Below are positions 1 through 7,341 of a stretch of DNA of 14,142 bases, piece after piece. The stretch is from CAYSND01 sp964642235. GTDB lineage: Bacteria; Bacteroidota; Bacteroidia; Bacteroidales; UBA932. Below the pieces are notes generated by a model, which saw only the letters and a list, made by a program, of their open reading frames with translations, searched no databases and had not been told where the DNA came from. The translations under genes were made by a program, and so were the position numbers. The stretch's first letter is position 1. Every line of letters starts with the position of its first letter. Location of the stretch: positions 1 to 14,142 of the forward strand of contig CAZXOP010000043.1 in NCBI GenBank assembly GCA_964642235.1, read 5' to 3'.

Positions 1-893
1 CGTATTTTGGTGGTAATGGGGTTCTTTAGTTTTTCAAAGAAATCCATACGAAAAGAGGAGCTATATCTGTCGGTACTTCCGGGATAACCAAGTATCATCG
101 TGAAATCCCCTTTTTTAACACCCTCTGTAGAGACAGGGAGGACTCTTCGTGGAACTATAGGGATATTCTCACTCGAATATGCAGCAGGTTTTCCATCTTT
201 GTCTCCATAAACTCTATAAAGGGCAAAGTCCCCTTTATGTTGAGGCCATTCCCAGTTATCAGTGTCGCCACCATAAGCTGCTATAGAGACAGGAGGGGCA
301 GCAACAAGCCTCACATCTTTATATACCTCATAAAGAAATATATAGTGTTTCTCTCCACGCCACATCCCCACAAATCCTGCCTCATATCCCGATGATTCAG
401 AATATTTTTTCTCCATTATGGAAATTAACTTCCTGGAGCCAAGGAACTGGTTATCACTCTCATACTGAACCCTAAGTGCAGCCACCTCATCAGTTACATC
501 TATCACTTTCCTTAAAAAATAGACCCCTTTACCCGGGATAGGGACCTCTTCTTTTTTAGTGAATGCCCAAAAGCCATCTTCGAGATAGTTGTTCTCCGGA
601 GTACTGATAGAGTGAACATCACCATAAGCACAATGATGGTTTGTAATCAATAACCCTTGTGATGAGATCATACTCCCTGTGCATCCAAAATCGAGAGAAA
701 CCACCGCATCGCTAATAGCAACAGCATTTTCGTCATAAATGACATTTGCCGGGAGTTTTAGTCCTGCTTTCTTCATTTTTTGAATAAGACCTTTTTCAAG
801 AAGATTTACCATCCACATTCCCTCGTCTGCCTTTAGGGATGATGGTAAGAGGATTAGGGCACATAGAAGCGCCAAAAGAGATGTTTTTTTCAT
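1..893 (-). CDS. S46-family dipeptidyl-peptidase (DPP7/DPP11 type), C-terminus cut by window edge
   Basis: This gene encodes the N-terminal 297 residues of a secreted serine exopeptidase that removes dipeptides from peptide N-termini in the periplasm; such enzymes feed peptide-fermenting Bacteroidales. I translated it by hand from the complement. A signal peptide covers about residues 1-22 (MKKTSLLALL start, cleavage after KA), and the mature protein opens with DEGMW, as is usual in S46. The motif TNHHCAYG at 84-91 carries the catalytic histidine (His86 or His87), and GCTGS precedes it at 70-74. GGDTDNWEWPQH near residue 200 matches the S46 motif holding the catalytic aspartate. The catalytic serine, and the residue that separates acidic-specific DPP11 from hydrophobic-specific DPP7, lie beyond the left edge, so the subtype cannot be called. 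The start lies 12 nt after the purN stop on the same strand, suggesting co-transcription. The reading frame is intact. Confidence 0.93.
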   Translation of the reverse strand, partial: MKKTSLLALLCALILLPSSLKADEGMWMVNLLEKGLIQKMKKAGLKLPANVIYDENAVAISDAVVSLDFGCTGSMISSQGLLITNHHCAYGDVHSISTPENNYLEDGFWAFTKKEEVPIPGKGVYFLRKVIDVTDEVAALRVQYESDNQFLGSRKLISIMEKKYSESSGYEAGFVGMWRGEKHYIFLYEVYKDVRLVAAPPVSIAAYGGDTDNWEWPQHKGDFALYRVYGDKDGKPAAYSSENIPIVPRRVLPVSTEGVKKGDFTMILGYPGSTDRYSSSFRMDFFEKLKNPITTKI

Positions 894-905
894 TATTGTA
901 GTAAA

Positions 906-1499
906 TTAAATAGTGTTTTGTTTTATATCTAAAATGAACTTTTCTGTTATTGAAGGGTAAACTTTTTCGAGAAGGTGAATTTTCTCGGCAAGTGTCTCTG
1001 ATGTCTCATTCTCCACTATTTCACATTTAGACTGGTAAAGAATCTCTCCATGATCATAAATATCATCAACTAAGTGGATAGTAATTCCAGACTCCTTCTC
1101 TGCTGCCGCAATCACTGCTTTATGTACATTCTCACCATACATCCCCTTTCCCCCATATTTAGGAAGGAGTGCAGGGTGGATATTAAGGATTCTTTCGTGG
1201 TACCTTTTTAAAAGTGTAGCAGGAATTTTCAAAAGAAACCCTGCTAATACAATAAAATCAATCTTATAGTTCTCCAATATTTGAACCACTTCACCCCCAT
1301 CTTCTTGAAAAACCCTTGTGGGGATAACTACAGAGGGGACTTCGAACCTTTTCGCTCTTTGTAGGACGTATGCATCTTTTTTATTCGATACAATAAGTGA
1401 AATACAAGCAATTTCAGAGTCACTGAAAAATTCCATAAAATTTTCAGCGTTACTTCCTGACCCGGAAGCGAATATGGCTATTCTTATTCTCTGTTTCAT
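906..1499 (-). CDS. purN: Phosphoribosylglycinamide formyltransferase (PurN)
   Basis: PurN transfers a formyl group from 10-formyltetrahydrofolate to GAR, the third step of de novo purine synthesis, in the cytoplasm. The product is 197 residues, slightly shorter than E. coli PurN (about 212). The N-terminal phosphate-binding loop ASGSGSN is at 11-17. The catalytic triad is visible: Asn106 and His108 in NIHPALLPKYGG, and Asp146 in the HLVDDIYDHG segment. I chose the ATG at 1499, giving MKQRIRIAIF. The upstream ATG at 1535 would add 12 hydrophobic residues (MCVSLFLYYFWS) unlike the family, and it would place the coding start inside a well-formed promoter at 1504-1536. The downstream gene is the S46 peptidase, 12 nt away; the pairing has no obvious functional logic. 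Confidence 0.95.
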   Translation of the reverse strand: MKQRIRIAIFASGSGSNAENFMEFFSDSEIACISLIVSNKKDAYVLQRAKRFEVPSVVIPTRVFQEDGGEVVQILENYKIDFIVLAGFLLKIPATLLKRYHERILNIHPALLPKYGGKGMYGENVHKAVIAAAEKESGITIHLVDDIYDHGEILYQSKCEIVENETSETLAEKIHLLEKVYPSITEKFILDIKQNTI

Positions 1500-1503
1500 A
1501 CTC

Positions 1504-1536
1504 CAAAAATAGTATAAAAAAAGAGAAACACACAAA
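1504..1536 (-). promoter_or_regulatory. Bacteroidota-type promoter of purN
   Basis: Read on the minus strand, TTTG at 1536-1533 is followed after 21 nt by TATTTTTG at 1511-1504. This is a full match to the -33 TTTG / -7 TAnnTTTG consensus known for the main Bacteroides sigma factor. The last base of the -7 box is only 4 nt from the purN ATG at 1499, so the transcript would start at or beside the start codon. Confidence 0.6.
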
Positions 1537-1565
1537 TCAAATTTTTATTTTCCAAAAATATTACC

Positions 1566-1573
1566 TTAATTTG
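1566..1573 (+). promoter_or_regulatory. Probable -7 box for acpP-fabF
   Basis: TTAATTTG matches the TAnnTTTG consensus at 7 of 8 positions. It lies 47 nt before the acpP ATG in the 121-nt divergent region shared with purN. No convincing -33 TTTG is present at the expected distance; only a T-rich stretch is seen near 1542-1550. The long A/T-rich leader before ATG has no Shine-Dalgarno sequence. Confidence 0.4.
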
Positions 1574-1620
1574 CAAGTTCAAAATTGAAAAAAATTATTT
1601 ATTAACTAAAATTTTAAACC

Positions 1621-1860
1621 ATGGCAGAAGACATTAGTTCAAAAGTTACAGCCATCATAGTTGACAAGCTTGGCGTTGACGAAAGCGAGGTTACACCTAC
1701 CGCAAGTTTTACAAATGATTTGGGAGCTGATTCTCTCGACACTGTAGAGCTTATTATGGAATTTGAAAAAGAATTTGACATCAACATTCCTGATGATGCA
1801 GCAGAAAAGATCTCAACAGTAGGAGACGCTGTAGCATATATTCGTGAGAAAAAAGCTTAA
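1621..1860 (+). CDS. acpP: Acyl carrier protein
   Basis: This is the 79-residue acidic carrier that holds growing acyl chains during type II fatty acid synthesis in the cytoplasm. The motif GADSLDTVEL is visible. Ser38 in DSL is the residue that receives 4'-phosphopantetheine from a holo-ACP synthase encoded elsewhere. Length and the acidic helix II sequence (ELIMEFEKEF) are typical. The gene sits 18 nt upstream of fabF on the same strand, the arrangement found in many bacteria, so the two are probably one transcript. The ATG at 1621 is the only sensible start, because the upstream sequence is noncoding and very A/T rich. Confidence 0.98.
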   Translation: MAEDISSKVTAIIVDKLGVDESEVTPTASFTNDLGADSLDTVELIMEFEKEFDINIPDDAAEKISTVGDAVAYIREKKA

Positions 1861-1878
1861 TTCTTTTTTGACATAGCG

Positions 1879-3129
1879 ATGGAGCTCAAAAGAGTAGTTG
1901 TTACAGGTATTGGAACAATTAACCCTCTTGGCAACAATATAGAGGAATACTTTTCCAACCTTAATGCAGGAGTTAGTGGCGCCTCACTTATAGAGCGCTT
2001 CGATACGACTCTTTTCAAAACTAAATTTGCTTGTCAGGTAAAAAATTTCATCCCTTCCAATTTCGGAATCGATAAAAAGGAGGAGCGGAAACTCGACAAA
2101 TTCTCACACTTTGCCCTTGCTGCTACAGAAGAGGCGATAAAGGATAGTGGAATTAATCTTGAAACTGCAAATCTTGCAAGAATCGGTGTCATACTTGGTT
2201 CAGGGATAGGAGGCATAGAGAGCCTCGCAAAAGAGATAATGGACTATAGCGAGGGTGGAAAAATACCTCGCTTTAGTCCTTTTCTTATTATTAAGATGAT
2301 ATCAGATATTGCCGCAGGTCATGTTTCTATGAGATATGGTTTTACAGGTCCGAACTATGCTACTACTTCGGCTTGTGCCTCATCATCGCATGCTATCGGG
2401 GATTGTCTGAATCTTATTCGTCTTGGAAAAGCAGATATTATGATTTCCGGAGGAGCTGAAGCTCCGATTACTGAACCCTCTATAGGAGGATTTAACTCAT
2501 CTCAAGCCCTCTCCACGAATAATGAAAACTACCATAAAGCTTCGCGTCCTTTCGATAAGAATCGCGATGGTTTTGTAATGGGGGAAGGGGCAGGTATTCT
2601 TGTTCTTGAGGAGTATGAACATGCAAAGAAGAGAGGAGCGAAAATCTATGCTGAAATAGCTGGTTTCGGAATGACCGCAGATGCTTATCATATCACCGCA
2701 CCGCGCCCTGATGGGGCAGGGGCAAGAGCTGTTATCGGTCTTGCACTTGAAGATGCCGGAGTTACGACAGATTCTGTTGATTATATCAATGTTCACGGAA
2801 CTGCTACCCCTCTTGGGGATATTGCTGAACTTAAGGCCATTAAAGACACATTTGGTGAACACGCTTATAAACTAGCCATTAGCTCTACCAAGTCCATGAC
2901 GGGACACCTCTTGGGTGCTGCAGGGGCTATAGAAGCATTGGCTTGTATTAATACTATCAATTCGGGTATAGTTCCCCCTACCATTAATTTCGAAGAGGAG
3001 GATCCCGAGATAGATTATAAGCTTAATCTTACTCTGAATAAATCACAGAAGAGAGAAGTCTCAGTTGCCATCAATAATACATTTGGCTTCGGAGGACATA
3101 ATACTTGTATGGTGCTAAAGAAGGTTTAG
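1879..3129 (+). CDS. fabF: 3-oxoacyl-[acyl-carrier-protein] synthase II (FabF)
   Basis: FabF condenses malonyl-ACP with acyl-ACP to elongate fatty acids. The protein has 416 residues, the normal length, with the two-halved thiolase fold. The catalytic Cys166 lies in TTSACASSS. The two active-site histidines are His306 in NVHGTATPLGD and His343 in KSMTGHLLGAAG. The C-terminal glycine-rich NNTFGFGGHN motif is intact. It follows acpP by 18 nt with no terminator between them. Its TAG stop (3127-3129) overlaps the TAA stop of the converging DUF4270 gene, so the two transcripts must overlap or end inside each other. In Bacteroides genomes I recall rnc following fabF; it does not follow here. Confidence 0.98.
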   Translation: MELKRVVVTGIGTINPLGNNIEEYFSNLNAGVSGASLIERFDTTLFKTKFACQVKNFIPSNFGIDKKEERKLDKFSHFALAATEEAIKDSGINLETANLARIGVILGSGIGGIESLAKEIMDYSEGGKIPRFSPFLIIKMISDIAAGHVSMRYGFTGPNYATTSACASSSHAIGDCLNLIRLGKADIMISGGAEAPITEPSIGGFNSSQALSTNNENYHKASRPFDKNRDGFVMGEGAGILVLEEYEHAKKRGAKIYAEIAGFGMTADAYHITAPRPDGAGARAVIGLALEDAGVTTDSVDYINVHGTATPLGDIAELKAIKDTFGEHAYKLAISSTKSMTGHLLGAAGAIEALACINTINSGIVPPTINFEEEDPEIDYKLNLTLNKSQKREVSVAINNTFGFGGHNTCMVLKKV

Positions 3130-4475
3130 TGATTCATCACGGCATAAACCATTACCAAAGTTGGTTTCCTATTGGCAGTCATTCCGTTTAATACTACTTT
3201 TGAATATCGGACATTATCGAAATTGTAATATACATTTCCATAACTGTCCGAATATTTTACAATCGGCATCAGCCATAGATTATTAGATGTCTCAGAGATA
3301 TTTTTACTCTTTAGTAATCCCTGCATATAACGAGTTATATCGCATGTATATGTACTCAAAGATCTGTTAATCGCTCCAATATTTGTTGCTTTATAGACCT
3401 CTCCTAAAGGATAGAAGTATTGGATGGAGTCTTTTGATGACTTTTGATAGCAAGGGTATAACATTTTAGGGAAAGACTTCATATCGTCAATATCAGTTGG
3501 AACTTCATAAGGGAACTCAAGGTATGCCCTTGAAAGTATTATTTTGGAGACATCATTTATCCCTTTTGCTTCTGCCCATGTTCCTATCATGGTCATTAAG
3601 TCTGTCCCTTTTACATATGGCTTAACCCCTGCGAGTCCATCTAAACAGAGATCATTGGAAGGACGATCATTTGCGAGAGGCTTAGAGCCCGGCTTAAAGT
3701 AATTAAGGGCGTAATCGAATCCGACAATAAAAGTCTTAGAGGAGTCTCTATTTCCTTTCGTTGGGTGCTTATGTATATAATCTACAGTTATATAGGAAGA
3801 TGCAATAGATATGTAATTAAGTCTCCCGCCGCTTGTTATCATATCATTAGATGAAGAGGTAATATAGAACCCTTTAATCTTCTTCTTAAAGAGCTTAAAT
3901 GTGTCTATTTCGCTTTTAGTAACTGATAGGAGTTCTTTACCAAAAGATTCAGATAACTCCATTCTTAGGGAGTCACCACCGAAAAAGGTGTTTGTCCCAA
4001 CAGTAATGGGAACGGGGTCATAGTCGGCAGCAGAGAATGAGGTATTGAAATACTTTGTAGAATCAAGATCTTTAATAAGCTTATATACATATATATTCTG
4101 TGCTATCCCCTCTTGATCTCTCTTGGTGGTATAAGTAGAATCGAAATTAAATGTGATATATGCCCTCTTGAAAACAGGGTTTTCACCAAAATCTGTGGTG
4201 TCGGTCATCGTCTTAATAAAAGAGGCAGAGCCCACGGATGATTTACCGAAACGGGGATCATTAAGATAACCGAAAATCAAAGAGGAGCCGGAATAGGCCT
4301 GAATACTATCGGGCATCTTAGCGGTAACAGGGAGGTTGAAAATCTGTTTTTCCACTTTCAGGTCGTAATCCTCAGTCAAAAACCCTCCGCCAACAGTTTT
4401 ATTGGCATCTATACACGAAGTAAAAAGGGTGAATGGAGCTAATAGAAAGAGTAGTGTTATCTTCTTAATCGACAT
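3126..4475 (-). CDS. DUF4270 family lipoprotein
   Basis: This is a 449-residue predicted lipoprotein of unknown function, in a family largely confined to Bacteroidota. The N-terminus (MSIKKITLLFLLAPFTLFTSC) is a lipoprotein signal with Cys21 as the lipidated residue. The region after it, with GGGFLTEDYDLKVEK and YLNDPRFGKSSVGSASF, is characteristic of DUF4270, and the rest looks like an extended beta-rich envelope protein. Its start overlaps the end of the upstream glycogen-synthase-like gene by 11 nt, so the two are almost certainly translated from one mRNA. I recall this pairing as recurrent in Bacteroidales. The stop overlaps the fabF stop on the other strand. No enzymatic motif is visible, and I do not assign a function. 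Confidence 0.88.
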   Translation of the reverse strand: MSIKKITLLFLLAPFTLFTSCIDANKTVGGGFLTEDYDLKVEKQIFNLPVTAKMPDSIQAYSGSSLIFGYLNDPRFGKSSVGSASFIKTMTDTTDFGENPVFKRAYITFNFDSTYTTKRDQEGIAQNIYVYKLIKDLDSTKYFNTSFSAADYDPVPITVGTNTFFGGDSLRMELSESFGKELLSVTKSEIDTFKLFKKKIKGFYITSSSNDMITSGGRLNYISIASSYITVDYIHKHPTKGNRDSSKTFIVGFDYALNYFKPGSKPLANDRPSNDLCLDGLAGVKPYVKGTDLMTMIGTWAEAKGINDVSKIILSRAYLEFPYEVPTDIDDMKSFPKMLYPCYQKSSKDSIQYFYPLGEVYKATNIGAINRSLSTYTCDITRYMQGLLKSKNISETSNNLWLMPIVKYSDSYGNVYYNFDNVRYSKVVLNGMTANRKPTLVMVYAVMNH

Positions 4476-5298
4476 TGATGTTTAAAATTTTGTCATAAAA
4501 ATTATTATACTGCTGTATATACCCGGTATCCTCGGTCTCTATTTTTACATGTTTCAAAAGAGGCACTTTGAGTTCTTCGATATACTCCTTTAGTGTAGGA
4601 TTTAAATCTTCAACTCCTTCGATTACTCCGTCTGCATACTGAATAGCCAATTTTGCAAGATTTATGCCATTAGGTTCTGACAGCAGTTCAAGGTCTTTAT
4701 TCTTTATTCCGGGGAGAGCAAGTTTTTCTTTCATTTCCGGACTAAATTTCTCCTCAAGATACTCATTGTAAAGAGATAAAACCACTTTTCCATCCGTAAA
4801 AACGGGGTCGTCTCTATATGCTTTTTTTAAGTATATGGGCAAAACATGGGAAATCCACCCCTGACAATGAATGATATCTGGCTTCCATCGTAACTTCTTC
4901 ACTGTTTCAAGGACACCTCTGGCGAAGAAAATAACTCGCTCATCATTATCCTTTAAAAAGAGGTCATTATCATCATGATAAATAGACTTCCTATGGAAAT
5001 AATCCTCATTGTCTATAAAATAAATCTGCATTCTCGCAGAGGAGATAGAAGAGACTTTGATAACTAAGGGTCTATCAATGTCGTTTACAACGATGTTCAT
5101 CCCAGAGAGACGGATGACTTCGTGGAGTTGATTTCTTCTTTCATTAATACAGCCGTAACGAGGCATAAAAGAGCGTATCTCTTTTCCACTCTCCTGAACC
5201 CCTTGTGGAAGATAACGCCCAACTGTGGAGATGGGAGTTTCCGGCATGTAAGGGAATATTTCAGAATTTACGAAAAGGACTCTTTTAATTTTCTTCAT
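4465..5298 (-). CDS. Glycogen/starch synthase N-terminal domain-like protein (single domain)
   Basis: The protein has 277 residues and resembles only the N-terminal half of GT5 glycogen synthases: VLFVNSEIFPYMPETPISTVGRYLPQ at the start and KPDIIHCQGW at 139-148, the counterpart of PDVVHAHDW. Full-length GlgA is about 480 residues, with a second Rossmann domain that holds most of the nucleotide-sugar site; that domain is absent. The usual KxGGL motif reads STVGR here, so the conserved lysine is missing, and the Asp of HxxDW is Gly147. Genuine glycogen synthase activity is therefore doubtful. Automated annotation usually calls such proteins glycogen synthase. It is the first gene of a two-gene unit with the DUF4270 lipoprotein, overlapping it by 11 nt. 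A consensus -7 box lies 36 nt upstream. Confidence 0.8.
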   Translation of the reverse strand: MKKIKRVLFVNSEIFPYMPETPISTVGRYLPQGVQESGKEIRSFMPRYGCINERRNQLHEVIRLSGMNIVVNDIDRPLVIKVSSISSARMQIYFIDNEDYFHRKSIYHDDNDLFLKDNDERVIFFARGVLETVKKLRWKPDIIHCQGWISHVLPIYLKKAYRDDPVFTDGKVVLSLYNEYLEEKFSPEMKEKLALPGIKNKDLELLSEPNGINLAKLAIQYADGVIEGVEDLNPTLKEYIEELKVPLLKHVKIETEDTGYIQQYNNFYDKILNINVD

Positions 5299-5333
5299 TT
5301 AAATAGTGGGTTTGTATTTTGTTAATATTGCAA

Positions 5334-5341
5334 CAAAGGTA
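5334..5341 (-). promoter_or_regulatory. -7 box of the glycogen-synthase-like/DUF4270 unit
   Basis: On the minus strand this reads TACCTTTG, a perfect TAnnTTTG box. It gives a predicted leader of roughly 30 nt before the ATG at 5298. I find no TTTG at the -33 position; the spacer is instead filled by the A6T6 tract at 5343-5354. Confidence 0.55.
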
Positions 5342-5371
5342 CAAAAAATTTTTTAGATATTTAGATTTAAC

Positions 5372-5379
5372 TATCTTTG
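5372..5379 (+). promoter_or_regulatory. -7 box of the ftsX operon
   Basis: TATCTTTG is a perfect match to TAnnTTTG and lies 21 nt before the ftsX ATG, giving a very short leader. The -33 region is only T-rich (TTTTTT at 5349-5354). It is arranged back to back with the minus-strand box at 5334-5341. Confidence 0.55.
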
Positions 5380-5400
5380 AAGTTCTTATTTTGAGCAACA

Positions 5401-6279
5401 ATGAGTAAAAAAGAGAGCAATATTTTATCGGGAAGAATCATCCGTTCTTATCTCTCATCCGTTATTAGTATCTCTCTAGTACTCTTTTTAGTCGGCATTA
5501 TGGGGGTCATTGCAGTCAACGCAGGGAGTGTCTCCAATTATTTCAAAGAGAACATTAACATCAATGCTATTCTAAAGATAGAGGTTTCAGATTATGATGC
5601 CCAAACGATTCTCAAGGAGTTGGGTAAGAAAAAATATGTGAAATCTGTCGAGCTTATCTCGAAGGAACAGGGGGTAAAGGAGATGAAACAGATATTAGGA
5701 GAGGATTTTCTCGATGTTTTCGAGACTAACCCCATCCCCATCTCATTAGAGTTAAAGATAGATGCAGGGTATATGCATAAAGACTCTCTTACTATGATAA
5801 AAGAGGCAATATCTGCTTATCCTGAGGTCGAAGAGGTGGTTTATCAAGAATCGCTTGTGGAGCTTCTTAATGCCAACATGGAGAGAATAGGGTTAGTTTT
5901 TTCCATCTTTATAGCTTTATTACTCTTCATCTCTTTTATATTGATTAATAATACAGTAAGACTTAATATATACTCGAAGAAACTTACAATACATACGATG
6001 AGGCTTGTGGGTGCTACTAAGGGTTTCATCGCGCGACCTTTTATATTTAGGGCATTTTTCCAAGGACTTATTTCCGGTTTGGTGGCTGTACTTGCACTTC
6101 TCGGAGTACTCTATTTAATCAGAAATGAATTTCACCAGCTCTTCCTTCTCTTCGATATAAAACTTATGGGACTCTTACTATTAGGAGTTATAGTTTTAGG
6201 TGTGCTTATATGTATAATCTGCACGATGTTTGTAGTGTGGAGGATGATTTCGTTAACAAGAGATGACTTATATTTATAA
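5401..6279 (+). CDS. ftsX: Cell-division permease-like protein FtsX
   Basis: FtsX is the membrane partner of the ATPase FtsE; together they control peptidoglycan hydrolases at the division site. The 292-residue protein has the family layout: one N-terminal membrane segment (about 20-41), a periplasmic domain (about 42-160), then three C-terminal membrane segments (about 162-183, 215-240, 255-280). The cytoplasmic motif MRLVGATKGFIARPF at 200-214 is the FtsX/MacB-type signature. ftsE is not in the window, which is usual for Bacteroidota, where the two genes are often apart. The next gene starts 7 nt after the stop, and the order ftsX-DUF3098-uppP is a familiar Bacteroidota operon. The ATG at 5401 sits just after a consensus -7 box. 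Confidence 0.95.
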   Translation: MSKKESNILSGRIIRSYLSSVISISLVLFLVGIMGVIAVNAGSVSNYFKENININAILKIEVSDYDAQTILKELGKKKYVKSVELISKEQGVKEMKQILGEDFLDVFETNPIPISLELKIDAGYMHKDSLTMIKEAISAYPEVEEVVYQESLVELLNANMERIGLVFSIFIALLLFISFILINNTVRLNIYSKKLTIHTMRLVGATKGFIARPFIFRAFFQGLISGLVAVLALLGVLYLIRNEFHQLFLLFDIKLMGLLLLGVIVLGVLICIICTMFVVWRMISLTRDDLYL

Positions 6280-6286
6280 TTTTTAT

Positions 6287-6523
6287 ATGGATAAATTTGC
6301 GGTTCCAAAGAAGAATATCTATTTGATCCTAATAGGATTAGGAGTGATGGTTTTAGGGTTTGTATTAATGACCGGGGGCGGTTCCACTGACCCGAATGTC
6401 TTTAATTATGACATGTTTAGTTTCAGAAGGATTGTTCTCGCTCCTCTGCTTGTTTTAGCAGGAGTCGTTATTGAGATAGTAGCCATTATTAAAAAACCCA
6501 AACAAAATAAAGAAAATGAATGA
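6287..6523 (+). CDS. DUF3098 small membrane protein
   Basis: This 78-residue inner-membrane protein of unknown function has two predicted membrane helices (about 11-29 and 48-68). They are joined by a short loop with GGGSTDP and MFSFRRIVLAP, which fits DUF3098, a family of Bacteroidota found between ftsX and uppP. The tail is short and charged. I chose the ATG at 6287 (MDKFAVPKKN), 7 nt after ftsX, over the ATG at 6263, which would overlap ftsX by 17 nt and add MTYIYNFY, not seen in the family as I recall it. The stop overlaps the uppP start by 8 nt, so the two are translationally coupled. A role in envelope synthesis or division is inferred only from context. Confidence 0.87.
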   Translation: MDKFAVPKKNIYLILIGLGVMVLGFVLMTGGGSTDPNVFNYDMFSFRRIVLAPLLVLAGVVIEIVAIIKKPKQNKENE

Positions 6524-7340
6524 ATTTGAAGCCATTGTACTCGGATTAGTTCAGGGACTTACCGAGTTTCTTCCTGTTAGCAGTAGTGGGCATCTTACCA
6601 TTGCAAAGGAGCTTTTTGGAATAGAGACGGAGAACCTCTCTTTCGAGGTTGCAGTTCATGCAGCCACAGTTTTGAGTACCATATTGGTCTTTAGAAAGGA
6701 GATTTGGGACCTCCTGAAGGGTCTTTTCAAGTTCAAGTACAATACCCAAACCGAGTATATTTTGAAGATTATTGTTTCGATGATTCCTGTAATGATTGTT
6801 GGATTGTTTTTCAAAGAACAAGTGGAGCATGTTTTCGGGGCAGGACTTTTAATAGTGGGACTTATGCTCCTTCTTACCGCACTACTTCTTACTCTAAGCG
6901 AGTGGCTCACCAAGAAGCAGAAGGTGGTTCAAAATGCCGAAACTACAGAAATAGGGAAGCAGATTAGTTATAAACAGGCGATTATCATTGGGTTATCGCA
7001 GGCAGTTGCCGTCCTTCCGGGACTCTCCCGCTCTGGTACTACGATCTCCACAGGTCTTATGTGCGGAGTGAAGAAGGCAGATGTTGCACAGTTCTCGTTC
7101 CTTATGGTATTGGTCCCCATTTTGGGAGAGGCATTTTTAGAGTTAGTAGGGGGCGAATTTGCGGCAGCAGCCTCCGGAACCGGTACACTTCCATTGGTAT
7201 TGGGATTTCTTGCTGCGTTTGTTTCAGGTTTTATTGCCTGTAAATGGATGATAAAATTAGTTAAAAAGGCAAAGCTTACATATTTTGCAATTTATTGTGC
7301 TATAGCAGGTTCAGTAGCTATTATATCTACTATTTGGTAA
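6516..7340 (+). CDS. uppP: Undecaprenyl-diphosphatase (UppP/BacA)
   Basis: UppP removes a phosphate from undecaprenyl diphosphate at the inner membrane, recycling the lipid carrier used for peptidoglycan and surface glycans; overproduction confers bacitracin resistance in several bacteria. The 274-residue length and polytopic hydrophobic profile are normal. The first catalytic motif QGLTEFLPVSSSGH spans 13-26 with Gln13, Glu17 and His26. The second, LPGLSRSGTT, spans 167-176 with Arg172. The ATG overlaps the end of the DUF3098 gene (ATGAATGA context), and the next gene, lpxH-like, begins 1 nt after the stop. This makes a compact envelope operon. Confidence 0.97.
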   Translation: MNEFEAIVLGLVQGLTEFLPVSSSGHLTIAKELFGIETENLSFEVAVHAATVLSTILVFRKEIWDLLKGLFKFKYNTQTEYILKIIVSMIPVMIVGLFFKEQVEHVFGAGLLIVGLMLLLTALLLTLSEWLTKKQKVVQNAETTEIGKQISYKQAIIIGLSQAVAVLPGLSRSGTTISTGLMCGVKKADVAQFSFLMVLVPILGEAFLELVGGEFAAAASGTGTLPLVLGFLAAFVSGFIACKWMIKLVKKAKLTYFAIYCAIAGSVAIISTIW

Positions 7341-7341
7341 T

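Noticed and set aside
1500..1535. Longer PurN start adding 12 residues (MCVSLFLYYFWS)
   Set aside because: The extension is hydrophobic and unlike the family, and it would lie within a consensus promoter; the ATG at 1499 places the catalytic Asn106/His108 at the standard numbering.
6263..6286. Earlier ATG for the DUF3098 gene, overlapping ftsX by 17 nt
   Set aside because: The extra residues (MTYIYNFY) are the out-of-frame end of ftsX; the ATG at 6287 gives the usual MDK-type start and a 7-nt gap.
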